64,000 nt of DNA from Zoroaster sp. YZ-2022 (taxonomy: Eukaryota > Echinodermata > Asteroidea > Forcipulatida > Zoroasteridae). Shown here piece after piece: positions 35,463 through 46,208 of the stretch; position 1 is the first letter of the stretch, and every line of letters starts with the position of its first letter. A model generated the notes under the pieces. The model ran no database searches. It was not told the DNA's origin and worked only from the letters and a program-made list of their open reading frames with translations. Position numbers and translations under genes: made by a program. The stretch covers positions 93,111,588 to 93,175,587 of the forward strand of contig CM055816.1 in assembly GCA_029582265.1 (NCBI GenBank), given 5' to 3'.

Positions 35463-35727
35463 AACCCGTGAAGTCCTATGGTTCTCCCTGGAACCATATT
35501 AACCCGTAAAAGTCCCCGTGGTTCTCCCTGAACCATATTTCTCACTAGCGACAGATAAGAGAAAAACGAGGTTGCCCAAGGTGGGTTCTCTCCTTGAACC
35601 TTTCTCCACTTAACGAAGGTTGGGGATTACGGAGTTGTGCTGATACAGTTCTTTTCAGAACCTGTCTCAGCTTCACGTTAGTTGACGAACTCAAACACAT
35701 GGAGTGTTACCGCAAACCGCAAACCAG

Positions 35728-38700
35728 AGATCGTTAATTGTCCAAAAATATTTACAAAACGGTGACCCCCAATTTGACCTTACTTCTCTGTCCAAACCGG
35801 AAGTCAAAGTTTAATATTTAAAAAATCATATCTCCAACAACCACAGGAGGTAAATTGACATTTGTTGACCATTGTATATAGATTGGTGTTGAAAACTATT
35901 TACAAAAAGGTATTTAATTTGACCTTACTTCCTGTCCAAACCGGAAGTCAAAGTTGTAATATTTAAAACAATCATATCTCAACAACCACAAGAGGTAAAT
36001 GCACAAATCTTTTGCACTATTGTACGAATTTTAATTAGTTGTTGTCAAAACAATTTTACACAAAAGATGACCCCACAATTTGACCTTACTTCCTGTGCAA
36101 ACCGGAAGTCAAAGTTTAATATTTAAAAACAATGAAGTATCTCAACAACCACAAAAGAGGTAAATTCACAATCTTTTGCACTATTATGTACTGGTCGTTA
36201 TTTGTCCAACACAATTTTACAAAAAGATGACCCAATTGTGACCTTACTTCCTGTCCACAAGTCAAAGTTTAATATAAAAAAAAATCCATATCTCAACAAC
36301 CACAAGAGTGTAGAATTGAAAATTGTTGTGCCATTGTGTACAGATCGTTCATTGTCAAAAATATTTATGTACCCCAATTTGACCTTACTTCCTGTCCAAA
36401 CCGGAAGGTGAGGTTTAATATTTAAAAAATCATATCTCAACAACCACAGGAGGTAAATTGACATTTTGTACCATTGTACAGATTGTTAATTGTCAAAAGT
36501 ATTTACACACAAGGTGACCCCAATTTGACGACCTATACTTCCTGTCCATAACCGGGAGAGTCAAGTTTAATATTAAAATAATTTCTAAATTCAGTATTGT
36601 TATTATTCACATAAACTTCTCCATGAGAACTTCAACAGACGTTAACATTTGACTTCTCCAACACTTCGAATTGATGACGTAACCATTTTAACTTCAACCG
36701 AACACCTTGTTTTTGTTGTGACAAAAACTTATATCTAGTTTTTACTTCTTCTTCTTCTCCCCAATAACTGTCCGCAAAAAAACACATACTTGCAAACTTC
36801 ACATGAACTTGAAACTTGGCATGTACTTAGAACTTAACAAGTAGATGAAACTCGAGTTGTGAGTGACCCCAATTTGACCTTACTTCCTGTCCACCCAATT
36901 TGACCTTACTTCCTGTCCAAACCGGAAGTCAAAGTTTAATATTTAAAAAAATCATATCTCAACAACCACAAGAGATAAATTCAAAATTTTTGTACCATTG
37001 TACAGATCGTTAATTGTCAAAACAATTTTACACAAAGTTGACCCCAATTGAGCCTTTACTTCCTGTCTAAACCGGAAGTCAGAGGTTTAATATTTAAAAA
37101 CAAAAATCTTCCCACAAGCGGTAAATTCACAATATTTGCACCACTATTACAGATAGTTATTTGTCAAAACAATTTTACACAAAAGGTGACCCCCAATTTG
37201 ACTTACTTCCTCCTGAACACCCTAGAGTTTGTGTAAAACAAACTCGAATCTCTAATTTACTTCTTCTTCTTCTTCTCCCGGCGTCTGTCATAAAAAAAAC
37301 ACATACTTGCCAAACTTCACCTGAACTTGAAACTTGGCATGTACTTAGAACTTAACAAGTAGATGGAAACACGAGTTGTATTGAGTGACCCCAATTTGGT
37401 ATTGCTTACTTCCTGTCCAAACCGGAAGTCAAAAGTTTAATATTTAAAATATATTATCTCCAACAACCACAAGAGGTAGAATTCATTTTTTGCACCATTG
37501 TACAGATCGTTGTTGTCAAAACAATTTTACAAAAAGGTGACCTAATTTGACCTTACTTCCTGTCCACACCGGGAAGTCAAAGTTTAATAATTTAAAAATC
37601 ATATCTCAACAACCACAAGAGGTAAATTCACGAATTTTTGTACCATTGTACAGATCGCTAATTGTCAAAAATATTTACAAAAAGATGACCCCAATTTGAC
37701 CTTACTTCCTATCCAAACCGGAAGTCAAAGTTTAATATTTAAAAAAACACATCTCAACAACCACAAGAGGTAAATTCACAATTTTTGTACCATTGTACAG
37801 ACCGTTAATTGTCAAAAGATATTTACAAAAAGATGACCCCAATTTGACCTTACTTCCTGTCCAAAACGGAAGTCAAAGTTTAATATTTAAAAAAATCATA
37901 TCTCAACAACCACAAGAGGTAAATTCACAATTTTTGTACCATTGTACAGATCGTTAATTGTCAAAAAATATTTACAAAAAGGTGACCCCTATTTGATTTT
38001 ACTTCCTGTCCAAACCGGAAGTCAAAGTTTAATATTTTAACAAATCATATCTCAACAACCACAAGAGGTAAATTGACATTTTTTGCACCATTGTATAGAC
38101 TGTTAATTGTCGAAAAATATTTATACAAAGGTGACCCCAATTTGACCTTACTTCCTGTCCAAACCGGAAGTCAAATTTAATATTAAAAAAAATCATATCT
38201 CAACAACCACAAAGAGTAGAATTCACGGAGTTTTGCACTATTGTACAGATTGTTAATTGTCAGAAATGTTTACAAAAAACACATGACCCCAATTTGACCT
38301 TTACTTCCTGTCTAAACCGGAAGTCAAAGATTTAATATTAAAAAATAATGATGCAAAGTTTCTTTAAAAAACATTCTGGCGTCATCATCACTGCCTGGCA
38401 AAAACTCTAGAAGAACACCTATGTGTTTTGTAATATCACTGAAACACTGCCGTCTAGTTTTTTACTTCTTCTCCCCAATGACTGTCCGGTAACAAACACA
38501 TACTTGAAAACTTCACATGAACTTGAAATTTGGCATGTATAGAACTTAACAGAAGTGAGATGAAACCACGAGTTGTGAGTGACCCCAATTTGACCTTACT
38601 TCCTGTCCAAACCAGAAGTCAAATTTTAATATTAAAAAAAAATCATATCTCAACAACCACAAGAGGTAAATTGACATTTTTTGCACCATTGTATAGATTG

Positions 38701-39735
38701 TTAATTGTCAAAAATATTTACACAAGAGTAACCCCAATTTGACCTTACTTCCTGTCCAAACCGGAAGTCAAAGTTTAATATTTAAAACAAAATCTTCCAC
38801 AACAGGTAAATTCACAATCTTTGCACCATTGTACAGATCGTTAATTTTCAAAACAATTTTACACAAAGGTGACCCCAATTTGACCTTACTTCCTGTCCAA
38901 ACCGGAAGTCAAATTTTAATATTTAAAAAAAATCGTATCTCAACAACTACAAGAGGTAAATTAACATTTTTGTACCATTGTACAGGTCGTTAATTGTCAA
39001 AAAATCATATCTCAACAACCACAAGAGGTAAATTCACATTTTTTGCACCATTATATAGATTGTCGAAAAATATTTACACAAAGGTGACCCCAATTTGACC
39101 TTACTTCCTGTCCAAACCGGAAGTCAAAGTTTAATATTTAAAAAATCATATCTCAACAACCACAAGAGGTAAAATTCACAATTTTGTGCCATTGTACAGA
39201 CCGCTAATTGTAAAAAAATATTTACAAAAAGGTGAACCCAATTTGACCTTACTTCCTGTCCAAACCCGAGTCAATGTTTAATATTTAAAAAAAAATCATA
39301 TCTCTCAACAACCAGAAGAGGTAAAATTCACAATTTTGTACCATTGTACAGATACAGTTAATTGTCAAAAATATATTTACAAAAAAGGTGACCCCAATTT
39401 GACCTTACTTCCTGTCCAAACCGGAAGTCAAAGTTTAATATTTAAAAAAAATCATATCAACAACCACAAGAGGTAAATTGAAATTTTTTTGCACCATTGT
39501 ATAGATTGTTAATTGTTGAAAAATATTTACACAAAGTTGACCCCAATTTGACCTTACTTCCTGTCCAAACCGGAAGTCAAAGTTTAATATTAACAAAAAT
39601 CGTGTCTCAACAACCACAAGAGGTAAATTCACTATCTTTGAACCATTGTACAGATCGTTAATTGTCCAAAAATATTTCAACAAAGTTTACCCCAATCTGA
39701 CCTTTACCTATTCCCAAACACCTAGTGTTTGTCAA
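35728..39735. repeat. ~149-bp satellite, right part, in blocks
   Basis: About 26 monomers, each with ACCGGAAGTCAAAGTTTAAT, ATATCTCAACAACCACAAG and ACCATTGTACAGATCGTTAA. The array is divided by spacers at about 36590-36890, 37210-37390 and 38340-38580. Each spacer has an AACACC-type palindrome remnant, a pyrimidine tract (ACTTCTTCTTCTTCTCCC), and CTTGCAAACTTCACATGAAC or a near form. The same spacer opens the left part near 28950-29080. This is a higher-order structure inside the XDH/AOX intron. Confidence 0.9.
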
Positions 39736-39808
39736 TACAAACACCAATCTCTAGTTTTTTAAAATTTTTATTGAATGTCAATTTGGTTCAAACAAAAACT
39801 AAACTTAC

Positions 39809-39983
39809 ATTGAGAGATCTATCGTAGGAGTTACCGGCGTTGGAGTAAAGAACAACCTGCAGCACCCTCAACTGGCCATTGTTGGTAAATCCCACCTCGT
39901 AGTGACTTAAAAATGCATGCCGTGCACCAGTGATGCTCATGTCCTCATGGCGGTCCAGCATTAATCGAACGGGACGATTAACT
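39809..39983 (-). CDS. XDH/AOX-family exon B
   Basis: The minus-strand exon (acceptor GAACGAACAG, donor GTAAGT; 175 nt, phase 2 to 0) reads VNRPVRLMLDRHEDMSITGA, then RHAFLSHYEVGFTNNGQLRV and LQVVLYSNAGNSYDRSLN. It matches the molybdenum-binding part of xanthine dehydrogenase (family pattern RPVR.MLDR.EDM..TG.RH.F...Y.VGF). This exon is intact. It runs into exon C across an 11.6 kb intron filled with repeats. Because exons C and D carry lesions, the gene as assembled cannot make a full enzyme. Confidence 0.9.
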
Positions 39984-40150
39984 CTGTTCGTTCAAAATTA
40001 AAATGTGTGTGGTGTGGATAGTGGGGTATTTTTTTTTTTGCAATGTTAAAAACTGATCACAAAGGAAAATGTTCTATTACAAATTAGCAACACTGCTTCC
40101 CGCACACTATAATGACTCGTTTTTACCAAACAGAATCAAGTTTGACTTAC

Positions 40151-40284
40151 TTTTTGGCCGCTACAGCACACATAGGTGCATGTACACTGTTTCTTGATCC
40201 CTTCCCGCCAAATCCTCCACCGAGTCGTTTCACGCGGCAAACTACTTTATGGTTTGGGAGTCCCAAGGCTTCGGCCACATGTCT
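40151..40284 (-). CDS. XDH/AOX-family exon A
   Basis: The minus-strand exon (acceptor TTCACTCAG, donor GTAAGT; 134 nt, phase 0 to 2) reads [20 protein letters not shown], then [20 protein letters not shown] and VAAKK. GGGFGGK is the glycine-rich molybdopterin-binding motif of xanthine dehydrogenase/aldehyde oxidase, which hydroxylate purines or aldehydes using Mo, FeS and FAD centres. It splices in frame to exon B (K-VNRPVR). The iron-sulphur and FAD exons expected further upstream on this strand (above 40.3 kb) were not found, and a gap lies at 41390-41889. Confidence 0.9.
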
Positions 40285-40335
40285 CTGAGTGAAGAAAACA
40301 AGAACAACGGAGATCAAAATAATCATTCAATTCAG

Positions 40336-40446
40336 TCAACAGCTGCAGTTATAGTGAAGTAAACAGCTGCAGTTATAGTGAAGTAAACAGCTGCAGTTAT
40401 AGTGAAGTAAACAGCTGCAGTTATAGTGAAGTAAACAGCTGCAATA
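40336..40446. repeat. 24-bp tandem repeat (about 4.5 units)
   Basis: The unit is ACAGCTGCAGTTATAGTGAA followed by GTAA, between the XDH/AOX exon A and a LINE fragment. Each unit holds the palindrome CAGCTG. Confidence 0.9.
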
Positions 40447-41190
40447 TATCAGTCAATGATATTCCTGATGGGGTTCTTTTGAGTTGCGTCTTGTTTGTAG
40501 ATGCTTTGCTCTTTCGTGTTATACACTGTAATATAGACGAGCATCAGCTGCAGACTGACATTAACAGCCTCGCTGACTGGTCCTTACAAAATCAAATGAT
40601 TTTTAATTCAACTAAAACTAAAGTTTTGCATATCACACATAGTAAAAATATCTATCCTCCAATACAACCTCAGTAACAGCCCCTTAGATACTGCCTCTTC
40701 CATCCAGTATTTAGGTATCACTATCAGTTCAAATCTCACTTAGAATTCACATTATTAATGTTAGTGTTTCTTGTGCTAGTCGTCTTTTAGGTTTCATTCG
40801 TTCAGTTGCTGGAGGCGCATCAACCCAACCCTTCTTCACTCTCTGTAAATCTCTGGTCCTTCCTATCCTTGAATATGGCACCCCTTGCTGGGGCACACAC
40901 ACGCTTTCCCAACAACATCAGGTTGAAAAAGTGCAGCGTACTGCTACCCGCATTGTGTGGGGATGCATACCTGCGGGTAATAGAAGTTTATTTTACTTCT
41001 GCAGCTCCTAACCCACATCATCATGTTTTTCAGGGTTTTTTAAACTTGGTTTATTGTTCTCCTTGTATTCAAAGTTTTTTTTATGGCCCCATCCATTGTT
41101 CATTCATTGTTTTTGCTATTTGTTGCAGCAAGGATTCTGCAAAAGACACTCGAGATCTAAGGCTACGGGACGTAGCTTGACTCGAGGTGT
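40447..41190 (+). mobile_element. LINE reverse-transcriptase C-terminal fragment
   Basis: Frames in succession read SVNDIPDGVLLSCVLFVDAL, then LLFRVIHCNIDEHQLQTDIN and SLADWSLQNQMIFNSTKTKV. Text equivalent to QYLGITISSNLT, LLGFIRSV, LVLPILEYG and VEKVQRTATRIVWG follows at 40710-40970. This is the palm/thumb region of a non-LTR reverse transcriptase (CR1/Jockey-like), broken by frameshifts. The tail contains an LINE-end-like GACGTAGCTTGACTCGAGGTG. Confidence 0.8.
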
Positions 41191-41389
41191 AACCAGGTAG
41201 AAAGAAAAACAAGATCTTTCTTTTCATGCTGTGCTAATGCGAAATAATAATAATAATAATCAAAATAATAATCAAATGTATTGCTAACAAAATCCATTGT
41301 TCTGAAGCAACAAAACCGATTGAGAAATATCTTTGTATTTTTTTTTTAAATTTTAGTTTAGTAAATCTGATCCGTGTAAGTTGGGTTTC

Positions 41390-41889
41390 NNNNNNNNNNN
41401 NNNNNNNNNNNNNNNNNNNNNNNNNNNNNNNNNNNNNNNNNNNNNNNNNNNNNNNNNNNNNNNNNNNNNNNNNNNNNNNNNNNNNNNNNNNNNNNNNNNN
41501 NNNNNNNNNNNNNNNNNNNNNNNNNNNNNNNNNNNNNNNNNNNNNNNNNNNNNNNNNNNNNNNNNNNNNNNNNNNNNNNNNNNNNNNNNNNNNNNNNNNN
41601 NNNNNNNNNNNNNNNNNNNNNNNNNNNNNNNNNNNNNNNNNNNNNNNNNNNNNNNNNNNNNNNNNNNNNNNNNNNNNNNNNNNNNNNNNNNNNNNNNNNN
41701 NNNNNNNNNNNNNNNNNNNNNNNNNNNNNNNNNNNNNNNNNNNNNNNNNNNNNNNNNNNNNNNNNNNNNNNNNNNNNNNNNNNNNNNNNNNNNNNNNNNN
41801 NNNNNNNNNNNNNNNNNNNNNNNNNNNNNNNNNNNNNNNNNNNNNNNNNNNNNNNNNNNNNNNNNNNNNNNNNNNNNNNNNNNNNNNNN
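41390..41889. other. Assembly gap (500 N)
   Basis: Exactly 500 undetermined bases. The right edge enters a 51-bp tandem array, so the gap most likely reflects unresolved array copies, and 500 is probably a placeholder length. Confidence 1.
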
Positions 41890-42340
41890 CGGCGCTGGTC
41901 ACTTGCATCAATAGGTCACCTGCACAATTAATCAAACGTGTTGCTTTGGTCACTTGCATCAATAGGTCACCTGCACAATTAATCAAACATGTTGCGTTGG
42001 TCACTTGCATCAATAGGTCACCTGCACAATTAATCAAACGTGTTGCGTTGGTCACTTGCATCAATAGGTCACCTGCACAATTAATCAAACGTGTTGCGTT
42101 GGTCACTTGCATCAATAGGTCACCTGCACAATTAATCAAACGTGTTGCGTTGGTCACTTGCATCAATAGGTCACCTGCACAATTAATTAAACGTGTTGCG
42201 TTGGTCACTTGCATCAATAGGTCACCTGCACAATTAATTAAACGTGTTGCGTTGGTCACTTGCATCAATAGGTCACCTGCACAATGAATCAAACGTGTTG
42301 CGTTGGTCACTTGCATCAATAGGTCACCTGCACAATGCAG
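41890..42340. repeat. 51-bp minisatellite (about 9 units), abutting the gap
   Basis: The unit is TTGGTCACTTGCATCAATAG, GTCACCTGCACAATTAATCA, AACGTGTTGCG. Copies differ by one or two bases. As 51 is a multiple of three, open frames exist on both strands and are not evidence of coding. Confidence 0.95.
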
Positions 42341-42481
42341 CCAGATTGTCACTGTCCTAACACAAACTGTCACACAATATAAGAACCTGCATAATGCAAC
42401 CTGTCCACTGTGGCCAGATTGTCATGGTCCTATCACATGCATTAAAAGGAAGAATATAGTCTGGCTCTGTAGTTGTGGAAT

Positions 42482-42842
42482 GTCGTGGCCGAGCGGTCTA
42501 GCTTACCGGACTCAATTTCTGGTGTTAGCAGCAGAATGTGGGTTCGAACCCCGGCCGTGACACTTGTGTCCTTGAGCAAGACACTTAGCCATAATTGCTT
42601 CTCTCCACCCATGGGTTAAATGGGTGCCTGTGAGGGCAGAGTTGGTTGATTAGCCCTATATGCGCTGTAATGGCAGCAATTGAGGTGTAGACTCCCCAGG
42701 GAGCTGAGATGGTTTCAGGAATGATTTATGATCCTTATGAGCCTTATGAGCAGGGGTAATAATATAATGCGCCTTGAGCACCACTCAGTTGGTGGATACG
42801 TGCGCTATATAAGTCCACACATTATTATTATTATTATTATTA
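42482..42842 (+). mobile_element. tRNA-derived SINE with ATT tail
   Basis: The head GTCGTGGCCGAGCGGTCTAG (A box) with GGGTTCGAACCCCGGCC (B box) is tRNA-like. The body has GTGTCCTTGAGCAAGACACT, CCCCAGGGAGCTGAGATGG and TTGGTGGATACG, and ends with an ATT repeat. Same family as 29333-29690 and 44008-44359. Confidence 0.9.
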
Positions 42843-43049
42843 TGTATAAAGCATATAAACATACAGGACACAGACACCATTCACATTTTACAGCATACAG
42901 TCTGACCGTACATGTATTGTGAAAAAAACATGACTCACTATGTAAGCTGTATTGACTTCGTGCTTGCAATGTGAGTTTGAACATTTTCCATTTTTTTTAT
43001 TGATCAGTTGCATGCCTGTAGGTTTGACTGTTTTTTTAAATTCCATCCA

Positions 43050-43142
43050 TTGCCTGCCAGTAAAAACCCATCCCATTGCCTGCCAGTAAAAACCCATCCC
43101 ATTGCCTGCCAGTAAAAACCCATCCCATTGCCTGCCAGTAAA
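43050..43142. repeat. 26-bp tandem repeat (about 3.5 units)
   Basis: The unit is ATTGCCTGCCAGTAAAAACC followed by CATCCC. There is no gene. Confidence 0.9.
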
Positions 43143-43797
43143 ATATAACAGCTCCTTAATAAGCTTGTACTACAATGTACATTTGAACATGAATATGCTG
43201 GTGTTGATATAGGCATATGTTACAACAGCCTATGCATAGAATCCTGTGACACATTTGTGATATGTCACAAGTCTAACTACCTACATGAAGTGTACCAGCC
43301 TGCCATAATCTATAACACAGCATTGTACTCCAAATGCGTTTGGGAGTACAACAAGCATGGTTACGAGTTTTTGCTACACTGCCGCAAGGCATCAATGGGA
43401 TTAGGTGCACTGACAAGCGAAGCTAGTTCCTAGAACAAGACACAATGTTGAACGAGACACAGGGGGACAATCAGCTGTGAGTGAACAATGGATGAAAGTG
43501 ATAAACTCTCTGGTGTGTGCGAGATACAGCGCTCTCACACGCCGGGTTAGTCTCCCAGACAACACTGCTTCTTTTTGAGACCTTGCACGTCAGTTTGTGG
43601 AACAATATGTCATGAATGACCTAAATCCATTGTTCTTGCAATTGAAGTACTATGCCGTGGACTAGGATAGTACATGAGTGGCACACTTCATGTCGGTAAT
43701 TGAATTGCATGATTCTATTGGTTGCACACAAAATGAATGGGGTCGGTTGTCTGTATGCAAACTATAAACTGTAAACTCTTGTCTTAACCCTCCTACA

Positions 43798-44460
43798 ATC
43801 AGTGCATTTTTTGAAACGACCCATTCAGGCCACTCCAAGCCATTAGCTGTTGCCAGTGGCCTCCTATGGTTACCCTTCTGTGTACTGTCACACCACTGAG
43901 ATTGCAGGGTAAAGTGGTCTCCCATTGATACATTGCAGGCCATACTAATATGTTCAAACATTTACAGTGGTCTTGGGTTGGCACACAGTTGATTTTGTAA
44001 GATTAATAATAATAATAATAATGTGTGGACTTATATAGCGCACGTATCCACCAACTGAGTGGTGCTCAAGGCGCATTATATTATTACCCCTGCTCATAAG
44101 GCTCATAAATCATTCCTGAAACCATCTCAGCTCCCTGGGGAGTATACAGCTCAATTGCTGCCGTTACAGCGCATATAGGGCTAATCAACCAACTCTGCCC
44201 TCACAGGTACCCATTTAACCCCTGGGTGGAGAGAAGCAATTATGGTTAAGTGTCTTGCTCAAGGACACAAGTGTCACAGCTGGGATTCGAACCCACATTC
44301 TGCTGCTAACACCAGAACTTGAGTCCGGTAAGCTAGACCGCTCGGCCACGACACCCCACAGATTAATTGGAAAGGACAGCAGGCTTGTACATGTATGTAC
44401 TGAAAGTTGCTCAAGAGCAGAATTTTGTGGATCGGAGTGGCCTCCATGTGTAGGAGGGTT
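43798..44460. mobile_element. TTAA-flanked (piggyBac-like) MITE, copy B, hosting a SINE
   Basis: The left end CCCTCCTACAATCAGTG follows TTAA (43794-43797). The right end ...GTGTAGGAGGG is followed within two bases by TTAA (44461-44464). A SINE sits inside (44008-44359). Without it the element is about 300 bp. Confidence 0.75.
44008..44359 (-). mobile_element. tRNA-derived SINE inserted in MITE copy B
   Basis: A minus-strand copy of the 42482 family: the AAT repeat is on the left and the tRNA-like head on the right (GCTAGACCGCTCGGCCACGA). Flanked by AGATTAAT at 44000-44007 and 44360-44367, a clean 8-bp target duplication. Confidence 0.9.
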
Positions 44461-44675
44461 TTAATGTGCTTTCACTTACTTGATGAACTTTAGCTTACTT
44501 TTGCTTCTTATTCTTTTGTTAATGATAGATGGTTGAAAGGAACACTACATGTTAAACTTAAGCTATAATTTGTGTATAAAGGTTAATGCAGATCATTTTG
44601 TATTATAGAGTCATACCAAAATCAGGATTGTGTTATAGGATGCAGACAACATGGCACTGACATAATCATTATCAA

Positions 44676-44860
44676 AGACCGAGTTAGCTCAGTTGGAAGA
44701 GCAGTGGCAAGCTGTTGAAGTTAAGCATTGTTACCATAAGCAATTTGGATGGCTAGAGTAGGCTGTCTCATACATGAGTTATGAGCGTTAAGAATAGTGC
44801 TGTGCCATCCACAGGTTATTTTAGAACCAGGTTACCTGGCCGCCCATAATGGTTCGTTTC
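44676..44860 (+). other. tRNA/5S-rRNA-like promoter remnant (possible SINE)
   Basis: GAGTTAGCTCAGTTGGAAGA resembles a tRNA A box. Then GAAGTTAAGCATTG and TTGGATGGCTAGA resemble 5S rRNA internal promoter text (GAAGTTAAGC...TTGGATGG). The rest is unlike either RNA. A decayed SINE with a 5S-like head is possible; evidence is weak. Confidence 0.3.
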
Positions 44861-45097
44861 CCGGGTACCCGTAAAAAAAAATGGGGGAAAAACAGCTTCC
44901 CACCGTGTGGCCACCACGCTCAATAATTCCTTGTGTGATGTATCGGATTAATGCAGAACAAGACAGTGGCTTTCATTGCCATTTTAAAAAAAATGTGTTT
45001 CATGTATCTGAACTGGATATTGAACTCGGAAGGCCTTAAATCAATAGATCTTTTGATATGGGATGTTAAGCCACAGGTCCCATGTACTTCAGTATAT

Positions 45098-45305
45098 ATA
45101 CATAACAGCAAATTATTTTCATTTTATAATTAATATAATTTGTTTAATGAAGAATATTATGAGTATGGAGTGTAACACAAACACAATGTGGCAAATTTGG
45201 TTGACCTCAAAATTCGTCATGCATGACGTCTGAGGACACATAAGCTAAACACGTTCTCAGACTTATCAAAATTTAGGGGGGTGACGTTTCTTTTGCTGTT
45301 ATGTA
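45098..45305. mobile_element. Short inverted-repeat element, family 2 copy B
   Basis: Same interior (ATGAAGAATATTATGAGTAT) and right end (GACGTTTCTTTTGCTGTTAT) as 14806-15033. The left end is truncated to ACATAACAGCA. It lies directly beside the next element. Confidence 0.8.
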
Positions 45306-45316
45306 CATGTATATAT

Positions 45317-45900
45317 ACTACTCAAAACAATTTAGGGAACACCGGAATAATCTCAGTTAACCCTCCTATGCCCATGCTGAAATTTGGCCCAGTCAGCACG
45401 GCACTCACAGACAGTCACTTGAGTATTATAGTGAGCAATTCCAATTGGTAGGTCAAACCACAGAGTCACACAGAGCTGTGTATGAGTGCACTGCACAAAG
45501 TCAATGGGTTGGGAGTTACATACAAATTTTGAGTGTCTTTGGGTTTGACCTCCTATCACACAGCCACATGTGTTTGCATGTATTTGAGTGCACTGCACAA
45601 AGTCAATGGGTTAAGAGAGACATACAAATTTTGAGTGTCTTTGAGTGTTAAACCTATAGGAGGGTTAAAGCAAGATCGTTTATTTTAGATAAACACAATG
45701 TTTCACAGAATTGATGAGAAACAACTGTACAATGAAACAGATGATAAAGGATGCATGTAGTGATTACACATTTCATGACATGACTACTGAAAGAGAGAGG
45801 GGGGTTGCAAATGAAAATCCCGGTTCATGGAACATTTCAACATGGCCCAAACCTATTTGATGTTAAAAATCCGGTGTTCCCTAAATTGTTTTGAGTAGTA
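45317..45900. mobile_element. Short inverted-repeat element, family 3 copy A (filled site)
   Basis: Ends are CTCAAAACAATTTAGGGAAC and its inverse at 45874-45897. A TTAA-flanked element sits inside it at 45361-45664. Copy B at 62178-62420 has the same flanks joined directly, so it is the paralogous empty site. Confidence 0.9.
45361..45664. mobile_element. TTAA-flanked (piggyBac-like) MITE, copy C
   Basis: CCCTCCTATGCC on the left and CCTATAGGAGGG on the right, between TTAA at 45357-45360 and 45665-45668. The empty-site copy reads CAGTTAAAGC with one TTAA, showing that TTAA was duplicated on insertion. The interior repeats GAGTGCACTGCACAAAGTCA twice. No coding text. Confidence 0.92.
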
Positions 45901-46060
45901 TATAAAAGAACCCAGAATGGTTATAATGAAAGAGGAGAGGTTTACCTAGACTGGTCCCCTGTCTTTATCCTCAAGAGTAAAGATGGGCTCCTGGCACACC
46001 ATTCAAGGGATTTCATTGGATACGCTGTGTTGAAGATCTGACATCACGCTACCAACCAAG

Positions 46061-46208
46061 GTCAAAATTGAATCTCCGGCAAGCAAACCTGTGGGACGCA
46101 TGGCCGGTATCTGGTGTAATTCACAAAGTGTGATGTCAAAATTGAATCTCCGGCAAGCAAACCTGGGGGACGCATGGCCGGTATCTGGTGTACTTCACAA
46201 GCCTCAAA
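46061..46208. repeat. 74-bp tandem duplication
   Basis: Two units start GTCAAAATTGAATCTCCGGC at 46061 and 46135 and contain GGGACGCATGGCCGGTATCT. Flanking DNA (45900-46280) is unrecognised. Confidence 0.85.

Larger units (their letters stand above)
30285..35727. mobile_element. Penelope-like element complex (two copies, head to head) inserted in the satellite
   Basis: A 5.44 kb insertion flanked by AGATCGTTAATT (30273-30284 and 35728-35739), a 12-bp target duplication copied from the satellite. Layout: an inverted terminal part (30285-30560, -); a degraded element on - (about 30600-32470); a terminal repeat on + (about 32480-32730); a degraded element on + (about 32740-35460); a terminal repeat on + (about 35460-35727). 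The + copy thus sits between direct repeats, as the pLTRs of Penelope-like elements do, and the - copy is joined at its 5' side. All open frames are broken. Confidence 0.85.

Noticed and set aside
35728..39735. A CRISPR-like array of regularly spaced repeats
   Set aside because: The whole 149-bp unit repeats, with no unique spacers, in animal intron DNA; it is a satellite.
41234..42373. A 379-codon minus open frame and plus frames across the 51-bp array
   Set aside because: One passes through 500 N, and the rest is the repeat, whose length is a multiple of three.
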